Positions 10,242 to 22,049 of a DNA stretch of 32,443 nucleotides are shown here, in pieces (the first letter of the stretch is position 1; each line of letters begins with the position of its first letter). The translations under genes were made by a program, and so were the position numbers. Where the stretch lies: NCBI GenBank assembly GCA_008080595.1, contig VIKI01000024.1, forward strand, positions 5,430-37,872, given 5' to 3'. This stretch comes from Comamonadaceae bacterium (GTDB taxonomy: Bacteria; Pseudomonadota; Gammaproteobacteria; Burkholderiales; Burkholderiaceae_C). A model generated the notes under the pieces. That model had not been told where the DNA came from and searched no databases. It saw only the letters and a program-made list of their open reading frames with translations.

Positions 10242-10547
10242 ATGGCCCATACCCCCCCCTCTATTCCAACACCACCGACTGAAGCAGCCTCAAGCTCGCT
10301 GATCTCCTACCCCTGCCAATTTCCCATCAAGGTGATGGGACTCAAGGTCGACGGCATGGTGAGCGCCATCACCCACATTGCCCAGCAATTTGATCCCGCC
10401 TTTGATGTCAGCACCCTTGAATTGCGCGAAAGCAAAGGCGGTAAATACCTGGGTGTCACCCTCACCGTGAATGCCACCTCCCGAGAGCAACTCGACGAAA
10501 TTTACCGAACACTGTCTACTCACCCGATGGTCAAGGTGGTGCTTTAA
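10242..10547 (+). CDS. ybeD: YbeD/DUF493 family protein
   Basis: A 101-residue protein. After a Pro/Thr-rich N-terminal stretch (about 20 residues) comes the DUF493 ferredoxin-like fold: YPCQFPIKVMGLKVDGM, then ELRESKGGKYLGVTLTVNA and a final EIYRTLSTHPMVKVVL. In E. coli ybeD lies directly before lipB, and here lipB-lipA follow after one inserted gene, so the identification is supported by context. The role is not well established. There is no clear ribosome site before the ATG at 10242. Confidence 0.9.
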   Translation: MAHTPPSIPTPPTEAASSSLISYPCQFPIKVMGLKVDGMVSAITHIAQQFDPAFDVSTLELRESKGGKYLGVTLTVNATSREQLDEIYRTLSTHPMVKVVL

Positions 10548-10548
10548 A

Positions 10549-12249
10549 TTGAACAGTCGCTTGACCGCCAAAGAGTTGCAAGCCCACATCAAAGCACGCT
10601 TCCCCAAAGAAGATGAACGCTTTGAGTGGAAGGAATGGGCCAGTCTGAAGTCCAACATTTCAGGCTGCAAGGGTGAAGACCTGGTGTCGTATGTGTCCGC
10701 GCTTGCCAACATGGAGGGCGGCTGCATCGTCATCGGAGTCAAGGACAAATCACTGGCCGTGACCGGGATTCAAGACTTTGCAGACTACACACCAGAGAAC
10801 ATCATTCACCGCATCCTGGGCAAAACACCGGGGCTGCCCTCTATGGGACTGCAGGTGGAGGCATTCCAAGCCAGTGACACCCACGCCACCGTCTGGCTGG
10901 TGCATGTGCCGCGCCATGCCCCCAGGCAACCGGTGCAAGCCCACGACAAAGCCTGGCAGCGCGATGGCGACAGCCTGGTGGAGTTGCGCCCAGACCGGCT
11001 GCGCGGGATTTTGACGGAACTGATTGCCGGCCTGGACTGGAGTGCAGAGCTGGTGCTCAACGCTAGCCTGGCCGATCTTGATGTCACTGCCATTGCCAAG
11101 GCGCGAGAAAAGTTCGCCGCCAAACACCAGCAAGAGCGCTGGGCTCCGGAGATCGTGCACTGGAGCACCGAGGAGTTTCTGGACAAAGCCAAGATCACCT
11201 TGCATGGGCGCATCACCCGCACGGCACTGCTCCTGCTGGGTACACCACAAAGTGTGGGACTGCTGCCCAACAGCACCGCAGAAATCACCTGGAAAGTGCC
11301 TGAAGAACGCATCGCCAAACACTTTGGCCCCCCTTTTATATTGACCACAACTGAGGTTGGGCAGCACATTCGCAATCCCAACATCAAGCTGTTCCCGGCC
11401 ACAGAATTGCTGGCCATAGAACTGCCCCGCTACGACATCAAAGTCATCCTCGAAGGGCTGCACAACTGTCTGGCACATCAGGACTATGAGCAGGCGGGGC
11501 GCGTTGTGGTGCTGGAGACGGCAGGGCGGCTAAAGATGAGCAACCTGGGCAGCTTTGTCGATGGCAAACCAGAGGACTATTTCACTGGTGAGCGCACGCC
11601 AAGCGTGTACCGCAACCCTTGGTTGGCGGTAGCCATGAACAACATCGGCATGATTGACAAAACGGGCTATGGCATTGGCGAGATGGTGCGCAGCCAACGC
11701 AAGCGCTACCTGCCGCTGCCAGACTTTGAAGGCTCGACACATGTAGAGACTGTGTTCAACATTTATGGGCAGCAGATTGATGAAAATTACAGCCGATTGT
11801 TAATAGAGCGGGCAGACCTGCCTCTGGAGCAGGTGATCTGGTTAGATCGCGTGCAAAAAAAGCACCAAATCGCAGATGAGCAAGTCACCGTTTTACGCAA
11901 GGCCAAACTGATTGAGGGCCGCAAGCCCAACTTTTTTGTCTCAGCCCACATTGCAGATGCTACGGATACACGCACCGATTACACACGCAACAAAGGGTTG
12001 GATGACCATTACTACAAGACATTGATCCTCCAACACATCAGGCGGTTCAAATCGGTGTCACTGGCCGAGGTTCGCTCACTGCTACTCGACAAATTGCCCA
12101 ATTCGCTAACGCAGGAACAGAAATTGATCAAGTTAAAAAACCTGCTGGCAGCACTTCGTGTGACCGGTCTGGATGGCATCCGAATCGTTGCAGTTGGTGC
12201 TGGAAGGACGACCCGTTGGGTGATTTCCAAAGATGAATCTATCGGATAG
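10549..12249 (+). CDS. AlbA_2 (Schlafen-type) and GHKL-like ATPase domain protein inserted between ybeD and lipB
   Basis: About 566 residues. The N-terminal third is an AlbA_2/AAA_4-type domain: FEWKEW, GEDLVSYVSALANMEGG, CIVIGVKD, and RDGDSLVELRPDRLRGIL. The middle and C-terminal parts fit the GHKL-like ATPase module usual in this family: LGTPQSVGLLPNS, NCLAHQDYEQAGRVVVLE, RNPWLAVAMNNIGMIDKTGYGIGEM. A winged-helix-like end follows. The proteins are mostly called transcriptional regulators or RecG-like; a function cannot be given. The likely start is TTG at 10549, two bases after the ybeD stop, with AAGGTGG before it. The frame is open back to 10471 but overlaps ybeD. The TAG stop is followed by 30 further in-frame codons (see findings). 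A typical ybeD-lipB-lipA cluster lacks this gene. Confidence 0.85.
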   Translation: MNSRLTAKELQAHIKARFPKEDERFEWKEWASLKSNISGCKGEDLVSYVSALANMEGGCIVIGVKDKSLAVTGIQDFADYTPENIIHRILGKTPGLPSMGLQVEAFQASDTHATVWLVHVPRHAPRQPVQAHDKAWQRDGDSLVELRPDRLRGILTELIAGLDWSAELVLNASLADLDVTAIAKAREKFAAKHQQERWAPEIVHWSTEEFLDKAKITLHGRITRTALLLLGTPQSVGLLPNSTAEITWKVPEERIAKHFGPPFILTTTEVGQHIRNPNIKLFPATELLAIELPRYDIKVILEGLHNCLAHQDYEQAGRVVVLETAGRLKMSNLGSFVDGKPEDYFTGERTPSVYRNPWLAVAMNNIGMIDKTGYGIGEMVRSQRKRYLPLPDFEGSTHVETVFNIYGQQIDENYSRLLIERADLPLEQVIWLDRVQKKHQIADEQVTVLRKAKLIEGRKPNFFVSAHIADATDTRTDYTRNKGLDDHYYKTLILQHIRRFKSVSLAEVRSLLLDKLPNSLTQEQKLIKLKNLLAALRVTGLDGIRIVAVGAGRTTRWVISKDESIG

Positions 12250-12278
12250 TTCGCAAAAAAATTTGCCAACTTATCCGA
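12242..12278. other. Long hairpin spanning the stop codon of the AlbA_2 gene
   Basis: TCGGATA at 12242-12248 and TTATCCGA at 12271-12278 are the outer arms of an inverted repeat. It continues inward through GTT/AAC and GCAAA/TTTGC with one bulge and one mismatch, leaving a small A-rich loop. No T tract follows on the plus strand, so it is not a classical terminator. It could act in mRNA stability or as a protein site; the role is unknown. Confidence 0.6.
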
Positions 12279-12402
12279 AAAAATATCCGAGAAGCGCAGT
12301 GAAATAATGAAATTATTCAGGTATATCAACAACTTAAAATAATTTTGTGGCGTACAAATAGTCCACACTTATTCACACTGACATCGACAAAAACACACGC
12401 CA

Positions 12403-12495
12403 ATGACCACCCTCAAGTCCTCCCAACAAGCCGTGTTGGTTCAGCTGCGTGCGGATCTCGTCGTAGCGGATCAATGGGAAAGATTGCCGACATGA
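12403..12495 (+). other. Possible 30-codon leader ORF overlapping the lipB start
   Basis: ATG at 12403 opens a 30-residue frame ([19 protein letters not shown]...) that ends in TGA overlapping the lipB ATG (ATGA at 12492-12495). No good ribosome site is seen before it and I know no homologue. The exact stop/start overlap is the only argument for expression. It might be a remnant of an older gene end. Confidence 0.3.
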
Positions 12496-13199
12496 ACGCT
12501 GAAAACAATTGGCATCTGGCCCCCAAGCATTTGGGCCGCAACGTAGACTACGAGCCCACCTACGCCGCCATGCAGGCGTTCACCGCCGCGCGCTCTGAGA
12601 ACACCCCCGACGAACTCTGGGTTTGTGAGCACGCCCCGGTTTACACCCAAGGGCTGGCGGGCAAAAAAGAACATATTTTCAATCCTGGCGATATTGCGGT
12701 GGTGCAAACCAACCGGGGCGGCCAGGTCACCTACCATGGCCCCGGACAGGTGGTGGCCTACCCGCTGCTGGATCTGAAACGTGCGGGCTACTTTGTCAAG
12801 GAATATGTCTACCGGATTGAAGAGGCGGTGATCCGCACCCTGCTGCACTTTGGTGTCACCGGACACCGCGTGGCCGGTGCACCGGGGATTTACGTGCGCC
12901 TGGATGACCCGGCTTCACATGCACTGCTGCCGCAACGTCCAAGCAAAACTGCAGTCAACACCCCCAATTTTGAAGGACTGGGCAAGATCGGCGCTTTGGG
13001 CATCAAAGTCAGCCGCAACTGCACCTACCACGGTGTGGCGCTGAACGTGGCAATGGATCTGGAACCCTACTCCCGTATCAACCCCTGTGGCTACCATAAG
13101 CTGCAAACGGTAGACCTTTTTACAATCGGCGTTTCCGCAAGCTGGGACGAGGCCGCCCAGGTGCTGGGTCAAAAACTCGCCACCTACCTCGCCCCCTGA
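12492..13199 (+). CDS. lipB: Octanoyl-[acyl-carrier-protein]:protein octanoyltransferase
   Basis: A 235-residue enzyme that moves octanoyl from acyl carrier protein to lipoyl domains, the first step of lipoate synthesis. The signature [17 protein letters not shown] is at about residues 75-91. The catalytic Lys165 ([10 protein letters not shown]) and Cys199 (INPCGY) are present. The ATG at 12492 gives the usual N-terminus just before [13 protein letters not shown]. An ATG six codons earlier (12474) is an alternative, and the frame is open upstream to 12345 without family similarity. The ribosome site is weak. lipA follows after 18 bp. Confidence 0.95.
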   Translation: MNAENNWHLAPKHLGRNVDYEPTYAAMQAFTAARSENTPDELWVCEHAPVYTQGLAGKKEHIFNPGDIAVVQTNRGGQVTYHGPGQVVAYPLLDLKRAGYFVKEYVYRIEEAVIRTLLHFGVTGHRVAGAPGIYVRLDDPASHALLPQRPSKTAVNTPNFEGLGKIGALGIKVSRNCTYHGVALNVAMDLEPYSRINPCGYHKLQTVDLFTIGVSASWDEAAQVLGQKLATYLAP

Positions 13200-13217
13200 C
13201 ACCGCACTGGATCCCCC

Positions 13218-14231
13218 ATGAGTCAAGACCCCACCACGAATACCACCGTTAACCCAACGGTGCACCAAGCCCAGTCCCAAGAAGACTACAACCCCTCGGC
13301 CAAACAAAAGTCCGCCGCCAAACTGTCTCGTATTCCAATCAAAGTGATGCCCGGCGAGATTTTGCGCAAACCCGAGTGGATTCGCGTCAAGGCCGGCAGC
13401 CCAAGCACCCGGTTTTACGAAATCAAAGACACCCTGCGTGCCAACAAACTCGTCACCGTGTGTGAGGAAGCCAGTTGCCCCAACATTGGTGAGTGCTTTG
13501 GCAAGGGCACAGCCACCTTCATGATCATGGGCGACAAATGCACCCGGCGCTGCCCGTTTTGTGATGTCGGCCATGGCCGCCCCGACCCGCTGGATGCCAA
13601 CGAACCCACCAGCCTGGCCCACACCATCGCCCAGCTCAAACTCAAATACGTGGTGATCACCAGCGTCGACCGTGACGATCTGCGCGACGGCGGCGCGGGG
13701 CATTTTGTGGCCTGCATCCAGGCCATCCGCGAACAATCCCCGCAGACGCAAATCGAAGTGCTGGTGCCCGACTTCCGGGGCCGTGACGACCGGGCGCTGG
13801 AGATTTTGAAAGCCGCCCCGCCGGACGTGATGAACCACAACCTGGAAACCATCCCGCGCCTGTACAAAGAAGCCCGCCCCGGCTCGGACTACCAGTTCAG
13901 CCTGAATCTGCTGAAAAAATTCAAGGCGCTGCACCCCGACGTGCCGACCAAAAGCGGCTTGATGGTGGGCCTGGGCGAAACCGACGACGAAATCCTGCAA
14001 ACCATGCAAGACATGCGTGACCACGGCATCAACATGCTGACCATTGGCCAATACCTCGCGCCCAGCACCGCCCACCTGACGGTCAAGCGTTATGTGCACC
14101 CCGATGTGTTCAAGATGTTCGAGGCCAAAGCCTACGAGATGGGCTTCAGCCACGCCGCCGTCGGGGCCATGGTGCGCTCCAGCTACCACGCCGACGTGCA
14201 GGCTGGTCACGCCCTGGGTCAGACCGCTTGA
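13218..14231 (+). CDS. lipA: Lipoyl synthase (radical SAM)
   Basis: A 337-residue enzyme that inserts two sulfur atoms into protein-bound octanoyl groups. The auxiliary cluster cysteines 82, 87 and 93 lie in [12 protein letters not shown]. The radical SAM cysteines 108, 112 and 115 lie in CTRRCPFC. The C-terminal RSSYHAD carries the conserved serine that ligates the auxiliary cluster. The approximately 40-residue N-terminal extension is polar and of the type seen in betaproteobacteria. It pairs with lipB in one operon. Confidence 0.98.
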   Translation: MSQDPTTNTTVNPTVHQAQSQEDYNPSAKQKSAAKLSRIPIKVMPGEILRKPEWIRVKAGSPSTRFYEIKDTLRANKLVTVCEEASCPNIGECFGKGTATFMIMGDKCTRRCPFCDVGHGRPDPLDANEPTSLAHTIAQLKLKYVVITSVDRDDLRDGGAGHFVACIQAIREQSPQTQIEVLVPDFRGRDDRALEILKAAPPDVMNHNLETIPRLYKEARPGSDYQFSLNLLKKFKALHPDVPTKSGLMVGLGETDDEILQTMQDMRDHGINMLTIGQYLAPSTAHLTVKRYVHPDVFKMFEAKAYEMGFSHAAVGAMVRSSYHADVQAGHALGQTA

Positions 14232-14288
14232 TTGCTATTATTTAAGTAGCTACTTGCGCTTGATGAATAAGCGCTAGAGGCCAATTTC

Positions 14289-14290
<2 letters not shown>
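14232..14290 (+). repeat. Dispersed repeat, copy B
   Basis: It contains GTAGCTACTTGCGCTTGATG, then GCGCTAGAGGCCAATTTCAT, and is the best match to copy A at the left edge. It fills the whole gap between the lipA stop and the helicase start codon, so the helicase leader is made of repeat sequence. Confidence 0.8.
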
Positions 14291-17730
<3,440 letters not shown>

Positions 17731-17741
<11 letters not shown>

Positions 17742-17873
17742 GAGCTGCTTGCGCAGGTTTTATCTGGGCCAGATGGGTAAAGGGCTTGAAAATACTGATG
17801 GCCTGCCTTGGGTGACGCGGTGATCACTGGCTATTGCGGTTGGTGTAACTGGTTTATGGCGTTTGTGGGTGGC
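17731..17873 (+). repeat. Dispersed repeat, copy C (extended form)
   Basis: The core GAGAGCTGCTTGCGC, then TGGGCCAGATGGGTAAA, begins inside the last codons of the helicase gene. The similarity to copy D continues: 66 bases at 17808-17873 match 19961-20026 without gaps at about 48 of 66 positions by eye. The repeat is therefore a roughly 140-bp unit, not just the short core. Confidence 0.75.
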
Positions 17874-18367
17874 AGGGAATGGGTGGGGTGGCGGCCTCAT
17901 GCTGTCAAAGGCCCAGAAAACGCAGTTTCAGTGCAGACCAACTTGCTTGCAAGTTATGTCGTAACTAAATCGGCCACCACCCCCAACCCATCTCATGCTG
18001 GCAAGCGCTGCGGGGGCTCGAACGCGGGAGCCCCAAGTCCCAAGGGGACTACAAATTACAAGTTTGCGGAAGCTGGCATTCAGGCGCATGGCCCATTGGG
18101 CTATAGTCTGACAGTATGAAGCATCGAGAAAATGAACTCAGCATTGACGAAATTTCACCAAATTTGGCAACAGGATTTCAAGGCTAAAAATGAATTCAAT
18201 TTCGCGAGCTGTTGGCTTAAAACCTCTACGCTATGTGCTACCCTCTCTATACCGTTCTCAGTATGGATTGATAATATTTTAAATATCTCGTTAAATATCT
18301 TGTACCACCAAAATATTTAACAGCCTATATCACGTAGATATTCCGCAATAACTTAGCATGAGGAAAA
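17874..18367. other. Gene-poor stretch before the AAA ATPase gene
   Basis: I see no convincing gene. Small hairpins are present: AACTTGC/GCAAGTT at 17940-17955, GGGGCTC/GAGCCCC near 18013-18036, and AGTCCC/GGGACT just after. A 23-codon frame starts at 18116 with a TATAGT-like box before it, but nothing supports it as a gene. Base composition drops sharply from GC-rich to AT-rich near 18110, marking the left border of the foreign-looking segment. Confidence 0.5.
18268..18320 (+). promoter_or_regulatory. AT-rich promoter/operator region of the ATPase gene
   Basis: TTGATA at 18268 and TTAAAT at 18291 form a possible -35/-10 pair with 17-bp spacing. The decamer TTAAATATCT occurs twice as direct copies (18279-18288 and 18291-18300). 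An inverted AATATTTAA follows at 18312-18320. The cluster could be an operator. Prediction only. Confidence 0.4.
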
Positions 18368-19573
18368 ATGAAACCACGATTCATAGACCCTTTCACACCC
18401 AATCGACCAATTGATGACCCAGATCGGTTCTTTGGCCGGGCTGATCCAGTTAATGAGATGGTTGACTCTCTTTTTCAAATAAAAAGTGGAAATCCAAAAC
18501 ACACAATCATCACCGGAGATAGAGGAGTTGGAAAATCCTCGCTTCTTACCCAAGTCCACTTAACTGCGAATGGAGATAATCGACTTTCGGATAGATTGAA
18601 AATTGATCGAGGAGTTACAAAGTATAACTTTTTGTCTATTTGGCATGATGTTGATGCCACACAAAGCGCTTACGACCTCGCGATGGCCATTCTGTCGAAG
18701 TTTGAGTCAGCTTTTAAGAAGTTTGTGTCAAGCGTCAATTTGGAAATTGACTTGGCTGGGTTTGGAAAACTTGGCCGAGACAAAAATAATCCAATAAATA
18801 TGACGCAACTTATTGATGAGTTCGTTAGTCGAATCTCCAAAGTTGATGCGGAAGCTAGAAAGAATAAAAAGGATGGCGTTTTAATATTTATTGATGAGTT
18901 AGATAGAATACGATCAGATTCAATGATCTCGTCATTTTTCAAACTCACTTCTGAGCGTCTAGCTCGTGAGAATCTAAAGCAGATTGGATTTATCTGTGCA
19001 GGCATTACTGGCGCAGTTCAAAAACTTGAAGAAGAGCACTCTTCCATTTTGAGAACATTTCGCGACGTTCCTCTACCTAGATTCAATAAAAATGAAGGTC
19101 AAGAAATACTTGCTGATGGCTTTGCCAAAGCTAATCATACGTGCAATATGCAAGATTTGACGAATAAGTCCTATGATGTGACCGTTGGGTTGCCTGAACC
19201 AATCCACTTATTGGGCAGCGAGATGCTATCAGTCGATACTGATGGAATTCTAGACAGCGCCGACTTTGATAATGCAATTAAAAAAATCGTTACAGATGTC
19301 AGGAAAAACAAACTCGCATCGCTACTCAAAAAGGCAGGTGGAGGCAAATATCAGAAAATCATTGAGGCAGTAGCGAGTTATGAAAAGAAGATTGTGCCGC
19401 TTGACTATATAGCCAGGTCTATCAACCAAGAACAAAGCCAGTTCAGCACAAATATGGCAACTCTGCTAGAGAGAGAGATACTTTTTAAACCCGCAATTGG
19501 ACATTATGCATTCACCGACCCGATGCTGAAGGAGTATGTAAAAGCAAATGGTGTGCTTGCACTGGACGACTAA
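18368..19573 (+). CDS. AAA/Orc1-Cdc6-like P-loop ATPase, AT-rich and probably acquired
   Basis: A 401-residue protein. FFGRADPVNEMVDSL (residues 21-35) is the start motif of AAA_16/STAND-like ATPases. Walker A GDRGVGKS is at 50-57 and Walker B VLIFIDELDRI at 171-181. A sensor-like strand (QIGFICAGITGAV) is near 205-217, and an arginine-rich SILRTFRDVPLPRF segment follows. The C-terminal about 120 residues look helical with a winged-helix-like end (LLEREILFKPAIGHYAFTDPMLKEYV). ATP-dependent activity is likely; the partner or target is unknown. The ribosome site is GAGGA just before the ATG. The codon use and base composition are clearly more AT-rich than all neighbours. It stands alone between repeat copies C and D, as expected of mobile cargo, perhaps a defence gene. 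Confidence 0.85.
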   Translation: MKPRFIDPFTPNRPIDDPDRFFGRADPVNEMVDSLFQIKSGNPKHTIITGDRGVGKSSLLTQVHLTANGDNRLSDRLKIDRGVTKYNFLSIWHDVDATQSAYDLAMAILSKFESAFKKFVSSVNLEIDLAGFGKLGRDKNNPINMTQLIDEFVSRISKVDAEARKNKKDGVLIFIDELDRIRSDSMISSFFKLTSERLARENLKQIGFICAGITGAVQKLEEEHSSILRTFRDVPLPRFNKNEGQEILADGFAKANHTCNMQDLTNKSYDVTVGLPEPIHLLGSEMLSVDTDGILDSADFDNAIKKIVTDVRKNKLASLLKKAGGGKYQKIIEAVASYEKKIVPLDYIARSINQEQSQFSTNMATLLEREILFKPAIGHYAFTDPMLKEYVKANGVLALDD

Positions 19574-19885
19574 CAAATTGTCGGATGTCAATGCGTCGTA
19601 TTGCCGCCGGTTGTCTTTTGTGTTTAGCGTCTGTTATCTAAATATCTGAAGGTTGGCAATGGTTTTTAAGCTGACATCTCCCCACCGTAGCGCGTCCCAA
19701 TCCATTGGAGGCATGTAGTGGGGTTGGTGGGCGCAGGCTCCATTCCCGTGATGTGACAAGCCGCGAGCCACGGCTGGCAGCGAGACACGGGCAAAGGGCC
19801 ACCCAACGCCCACGCCCGCGAGCAGGTCAGAGAACGCCAACCCCGCCACACGCTTGATGCCATGAACATCACAATCCAAACAACT
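19574..19885. other. Gene-less stretch after the ATPase gene
   Basis: No supported gene. The AT-rich composition ends near 19660 and GC-rich sequence resumes. Short open frames on the minus strand (about 70-80 codons) show no family features. No terminator hairpin is obvious after the ATPase stop. Confidence 0.4.
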
Positions 19886-20030
19886 CTCTATTTGATAGCT
19901 GCTTGCGCACGTTTTACCTGGGCTAGATGGTTAAAAGCCTTATAAACATTGCCGACAGTTTTGGATGACGTGGCGACCGCTGAACATGGCGGTTGGCGTG
20001 GCTGGTTTGCTGCGTTAGTGGATGCCGGTT
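19886..20030 (+). repeat. Dispersed repeat, copy D (extended form)
   Basis: The core GATAGCTGCTTGCGC, then TGGGCTAGATGGTTAAA, is followed by an extension that aligns ungapped with copy C and partly with copy E (TTATAAA, 18 bases, then ATGACGTG in both D and E). It has the same orientation as C and E. Copies C and D thus border the AT-rich ATPase gene as imperfect direct repeats. Confidence 0.8.
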
Positions 20031-20078
20031 TTTTAAATCACAATGCCTCCCATCCGCCCCACAAACACCGCCCACACC

Positions 20079-20705
20079 ATGGAAACAACCCTCGCCCTGC
20101 TCCCGATCCTTGCCGTGCTTGCCATTGGCGTGATCAGCCCCGGCCCCAGCTTCATTCTGGTTGCACGCACGGCGGTGGCGGTGTCTCGCAGTGCGGCGAT
20201 GTCGGCTGCTTTGGGCATGGCCGCCGGGGCAACGCTACTGGCCGTTGCGGCTTTGCTCGGGCTCAACGCGCTGTTGCATCAGATTCCGTCGGCTTACCTG
20301 GCGCTCAAGCTCATCGGTGGGTTTTATCTGCTGTACCTTGCCTACCAGACTTGGTGCGGGGCAAGCACACCCATCCGCATGGGCAACTGCACTGACGCAT
20401 CACCCCAAAGCCTGCTGCGTCACTTTGGGCTGGCGGCGGCCACCATGCTGAGCAACCCCAAGGCTGCGGTTCAATATGGGGTGATCTTCGCGGCCATGTT
20501 GCCCGCCGCGCCATCACAGGCCCTTACTGCGGCTTTGCCTGTGGGGGTCTTCATGCTTGAGGCCGCCTGGTACCTGGTGGTTGCGTTGGCGCTTTCTGCC
20601 ACCAAGCCGCGAGAGGCGTACATCCGCACCAAGTCCACCATCGACCGCACCGTGGGAGTGGTTTTGAGTGTCTTGGGGGTCAAGCTGCTGCTTTCGTCCA
20701 GGTAG
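20079..20705 (+). CDS. LysE/RhtB family amino-acid exporter
   Basis: A 208-residue inner membrane protein with about six hydrophobic segments. It has the family's early ISPGPSFILVART motif (about residues 18-30), AALGMAAGATLLAVAALLGL, LIGGFYLLYLAYQTW and SNPKAAVQYGVIFAAMLP. LysE/RhtB proteins export amino acids or related compounds; the substrate cannot be told. The ATG at 20079 gives the usual N-terminus, while an upstream ATG at 20043 would add 12 polar residues. Neither has a clear ribosome site. The gene lies alone between repeat copies D and E. Confidence 0.88.
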   Translation: METTLALLPILAVLAIGVISPGPSFILVARTAVAVSRSAAMSAALGMAAGATLLAVAALLGLNALLHQIPSAYLALKLIGGFYLLYLAYQTWCGASTPIRMGNCTDASPQSLLRHFGLAAATMLSNPKAAVQYGVIFAAMLPAAPSQALTAALPVGVFMLEAAWYLVVALALSATKPREAYIRTKSTIDRTVGVVLSVLGVKLLLSSR

Positions 20706-20742
20706 CGGACTCGTTTCAAGCGGATGACGCTGCTCAAAATAC

Positions 20743-20840
20743 TACTCTATTAATAGCTGCTTGCGCAATGTTGATCTGGGCTAGAGGGTTAAAGCGTTTA
20801 TAAAACATGACCCCAGCCATGAATGACGTGCTGCGCTTTG
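20743..20840 (+). repeat. Dispersed repeat, copy E
   Basis: The core AATAGCTGCTTGCGC, then TGGGCTAGAGGGTTAAAGCG, is the closest relative of copy D. The extension runs to ATGACGTG at 20822-20830. It has the same orientation as C and D and lies between the LysE gene and the rhuM remnant operon. Confidence 0.8.
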
Positions 20841-20999
20841 ACACAAGTACACTGGCATTCACAAGGCGGCCTCGCCGTGGCGTTTGTCAGCGCAAAACTC
20901 TCAGAGCGGCTGGAAAAATTGTTTGAGCTGTACACCAAGATGACGGCGGCGGCCAAGTCCAAGCCAGCAGCGAAAGCAACAAGGGGAATGAAACCATGA
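20823..20999 (+). pseudogene. 3' end of an unidentified gene coupled to rhuM
   Basis: An open frame ends in TGA overlapping the rhuM ATG (ATGA at 20996-20999). Its last part (LAVAFVSAKLSERLEKLFELY and a Lys/Ala-rich tail) is protein-like, while the first codons run back into repeat copy E. The gene therefore seems cut off at its 5' side by the repeat. RhuM genes often sit in type I restriction-modification operons, so this may be the end of an hsd gene, but I do not recognise it. Confidence 0.45.
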
Positions 21000-22049
21000 G
21001 CGATCTGATTATTTACACCTCTGACGATGGAAAAACCCGCATCAACCTGCGGGTACAGGGCGACAGCATCTGGCTGAGTCAACTGGAAATTGCCGAGCTG
21101 TTCCAGACCACCAAACAAAACGTTTCGCTCCACGCCAGGAACATCTTTGAAGAGGGGGAGTTGAGCCAAATGGCAACTGTCAAGGAATCCTTGACAGTTC
21201 AAACCGAAGGAAGCCGCCAAGTCCAACGTGCCATTACGTCCTACAACCTGGAACTCATCCTCGCCATTGGCTACCGCATCCGTTCGCCACGCGGCACCCA
21301 GTTTCGCCAGTGGGCCACCCGGCACTTGAAGGAGTTTCTGGTCAAGGGTTTCGTCATGGACGACGAGCGGCTCAAGAACCCAGGAGGCTGGGATTATTTT
21401 GATGAACTGTTGGAGCGCATCCGCGAGATTCGGGCCTCTGAAAAGCGCTTTTATCAAAAGGTGCGCGACCTTTTTGCCCTGAGTTCAGACTACTGCATCA
21501 CCGAAAAAGAGACCCAGTTTTTCTTTGCCGAGGTGTAACAAGCTGCTTTTTGCGACCGCCGGCCACACCGCCGCCGAGCTGGTGGTGCAACGCGCTGACC
21601 CGAACAGCCCCAACATGTCACTCACCCATTGGAGCGGCTCAAGGGTGCGCAAACACGATGTGGTCATCGCCAAGAATTACCTCACAGAAGACGAGATCGA
21701 CACCCTGAATCGGCTGGTGGTGATTTTTCTGGAGCAAGCTGAGCTGCGGGTGAAGCAGCGACACGACCTGACACTGGATTTTTGGCGCCAGCATGTAGAC
21801 GGCATGCTGGCGTTCAACGGGCAAGCGGTTTTGCAAAATTCCGGCTCGGTCAGCCATGACAACATGGTGAGCATCGCCCACGCACGGTACGAGACTTTTG
21901 ATGACCAGCGCCGCGCCGCCGAGGCCACGGAAGCTGATGCAGCGGACTTGCAAGAAATCGAATTTCTGGGAAAACGGGTTGAACGTCAGACAAAAATAAC
22001 GGCTGCGGCCAAGCCGACGAAGAAAACACCAAAAGGAAAGAACGCATGA
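20996..22049 (+). pseudogene. rhuM: RhuM family protein, broken by a frameshift
   Basis: The first part (20996-21538, 180 residues) matches the RhuM N-terminus: DSIWLSQLEIAELFQTTKQN, ITSYNLELILAIGYRIRS, FRQWATRHLKEFLVKGFVMD and FYQKVRDLFALSSDY. It stops at TAA after FFAEV. The rest of the family continues in another frame from NKLLFATAGHTAAELV (about 21537) to 22049, including KNYLTEDEIDTLNRLVVIFLEQAE. The normal junction would read FFAEVQNKL, so about two bases are missing or one added near 21533-21540. RhuM was named in a Salmonella pathogenicity island and is common next to type I restriction genes; its activity is unsettled. The stop overlaps a following ATG, so translation was once coupled on both sides. 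Confidence 0.85.

Noticed and set aside
12915-14210. 431-codon open frame on the minus strand
   Set aside because: It lies wholly opposite lipB/lipA, whose motifs are complete. Its His/Gly/Val-rich content is that of a GC-rich shadow frame.
18010-18060. tRNA- or att-like structure near the GGGGCTC hairpins
   Set aside because: No cloverleaf can be drawn and no integrase gene is in the window; only two small adjacent hairpins are present.
17808-18119. 103-codon plus-strand frame after the helicase
   Set aside because: It begins inside repeat copy C, crosses several hairpins and shows no domain-like sequence.
18132-18320. 62-codon frame before the ATPase gene
   Set aside because: It overlaps the predicted promoter, is very AT-rich and has no ribosome site.
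19634-19879. Minus-strand frames of 68-81 codons
   Set aside because: Two overlapping frames of similar quality, neither with a ribosome site or recognised motifs.
21525-22049. Second half of rhuM as a separate gene with a TTG start
   Set aside because: The sequence is the direct continuation of the RhuM family core and has no own ribosome site; a frameshift explains it better.
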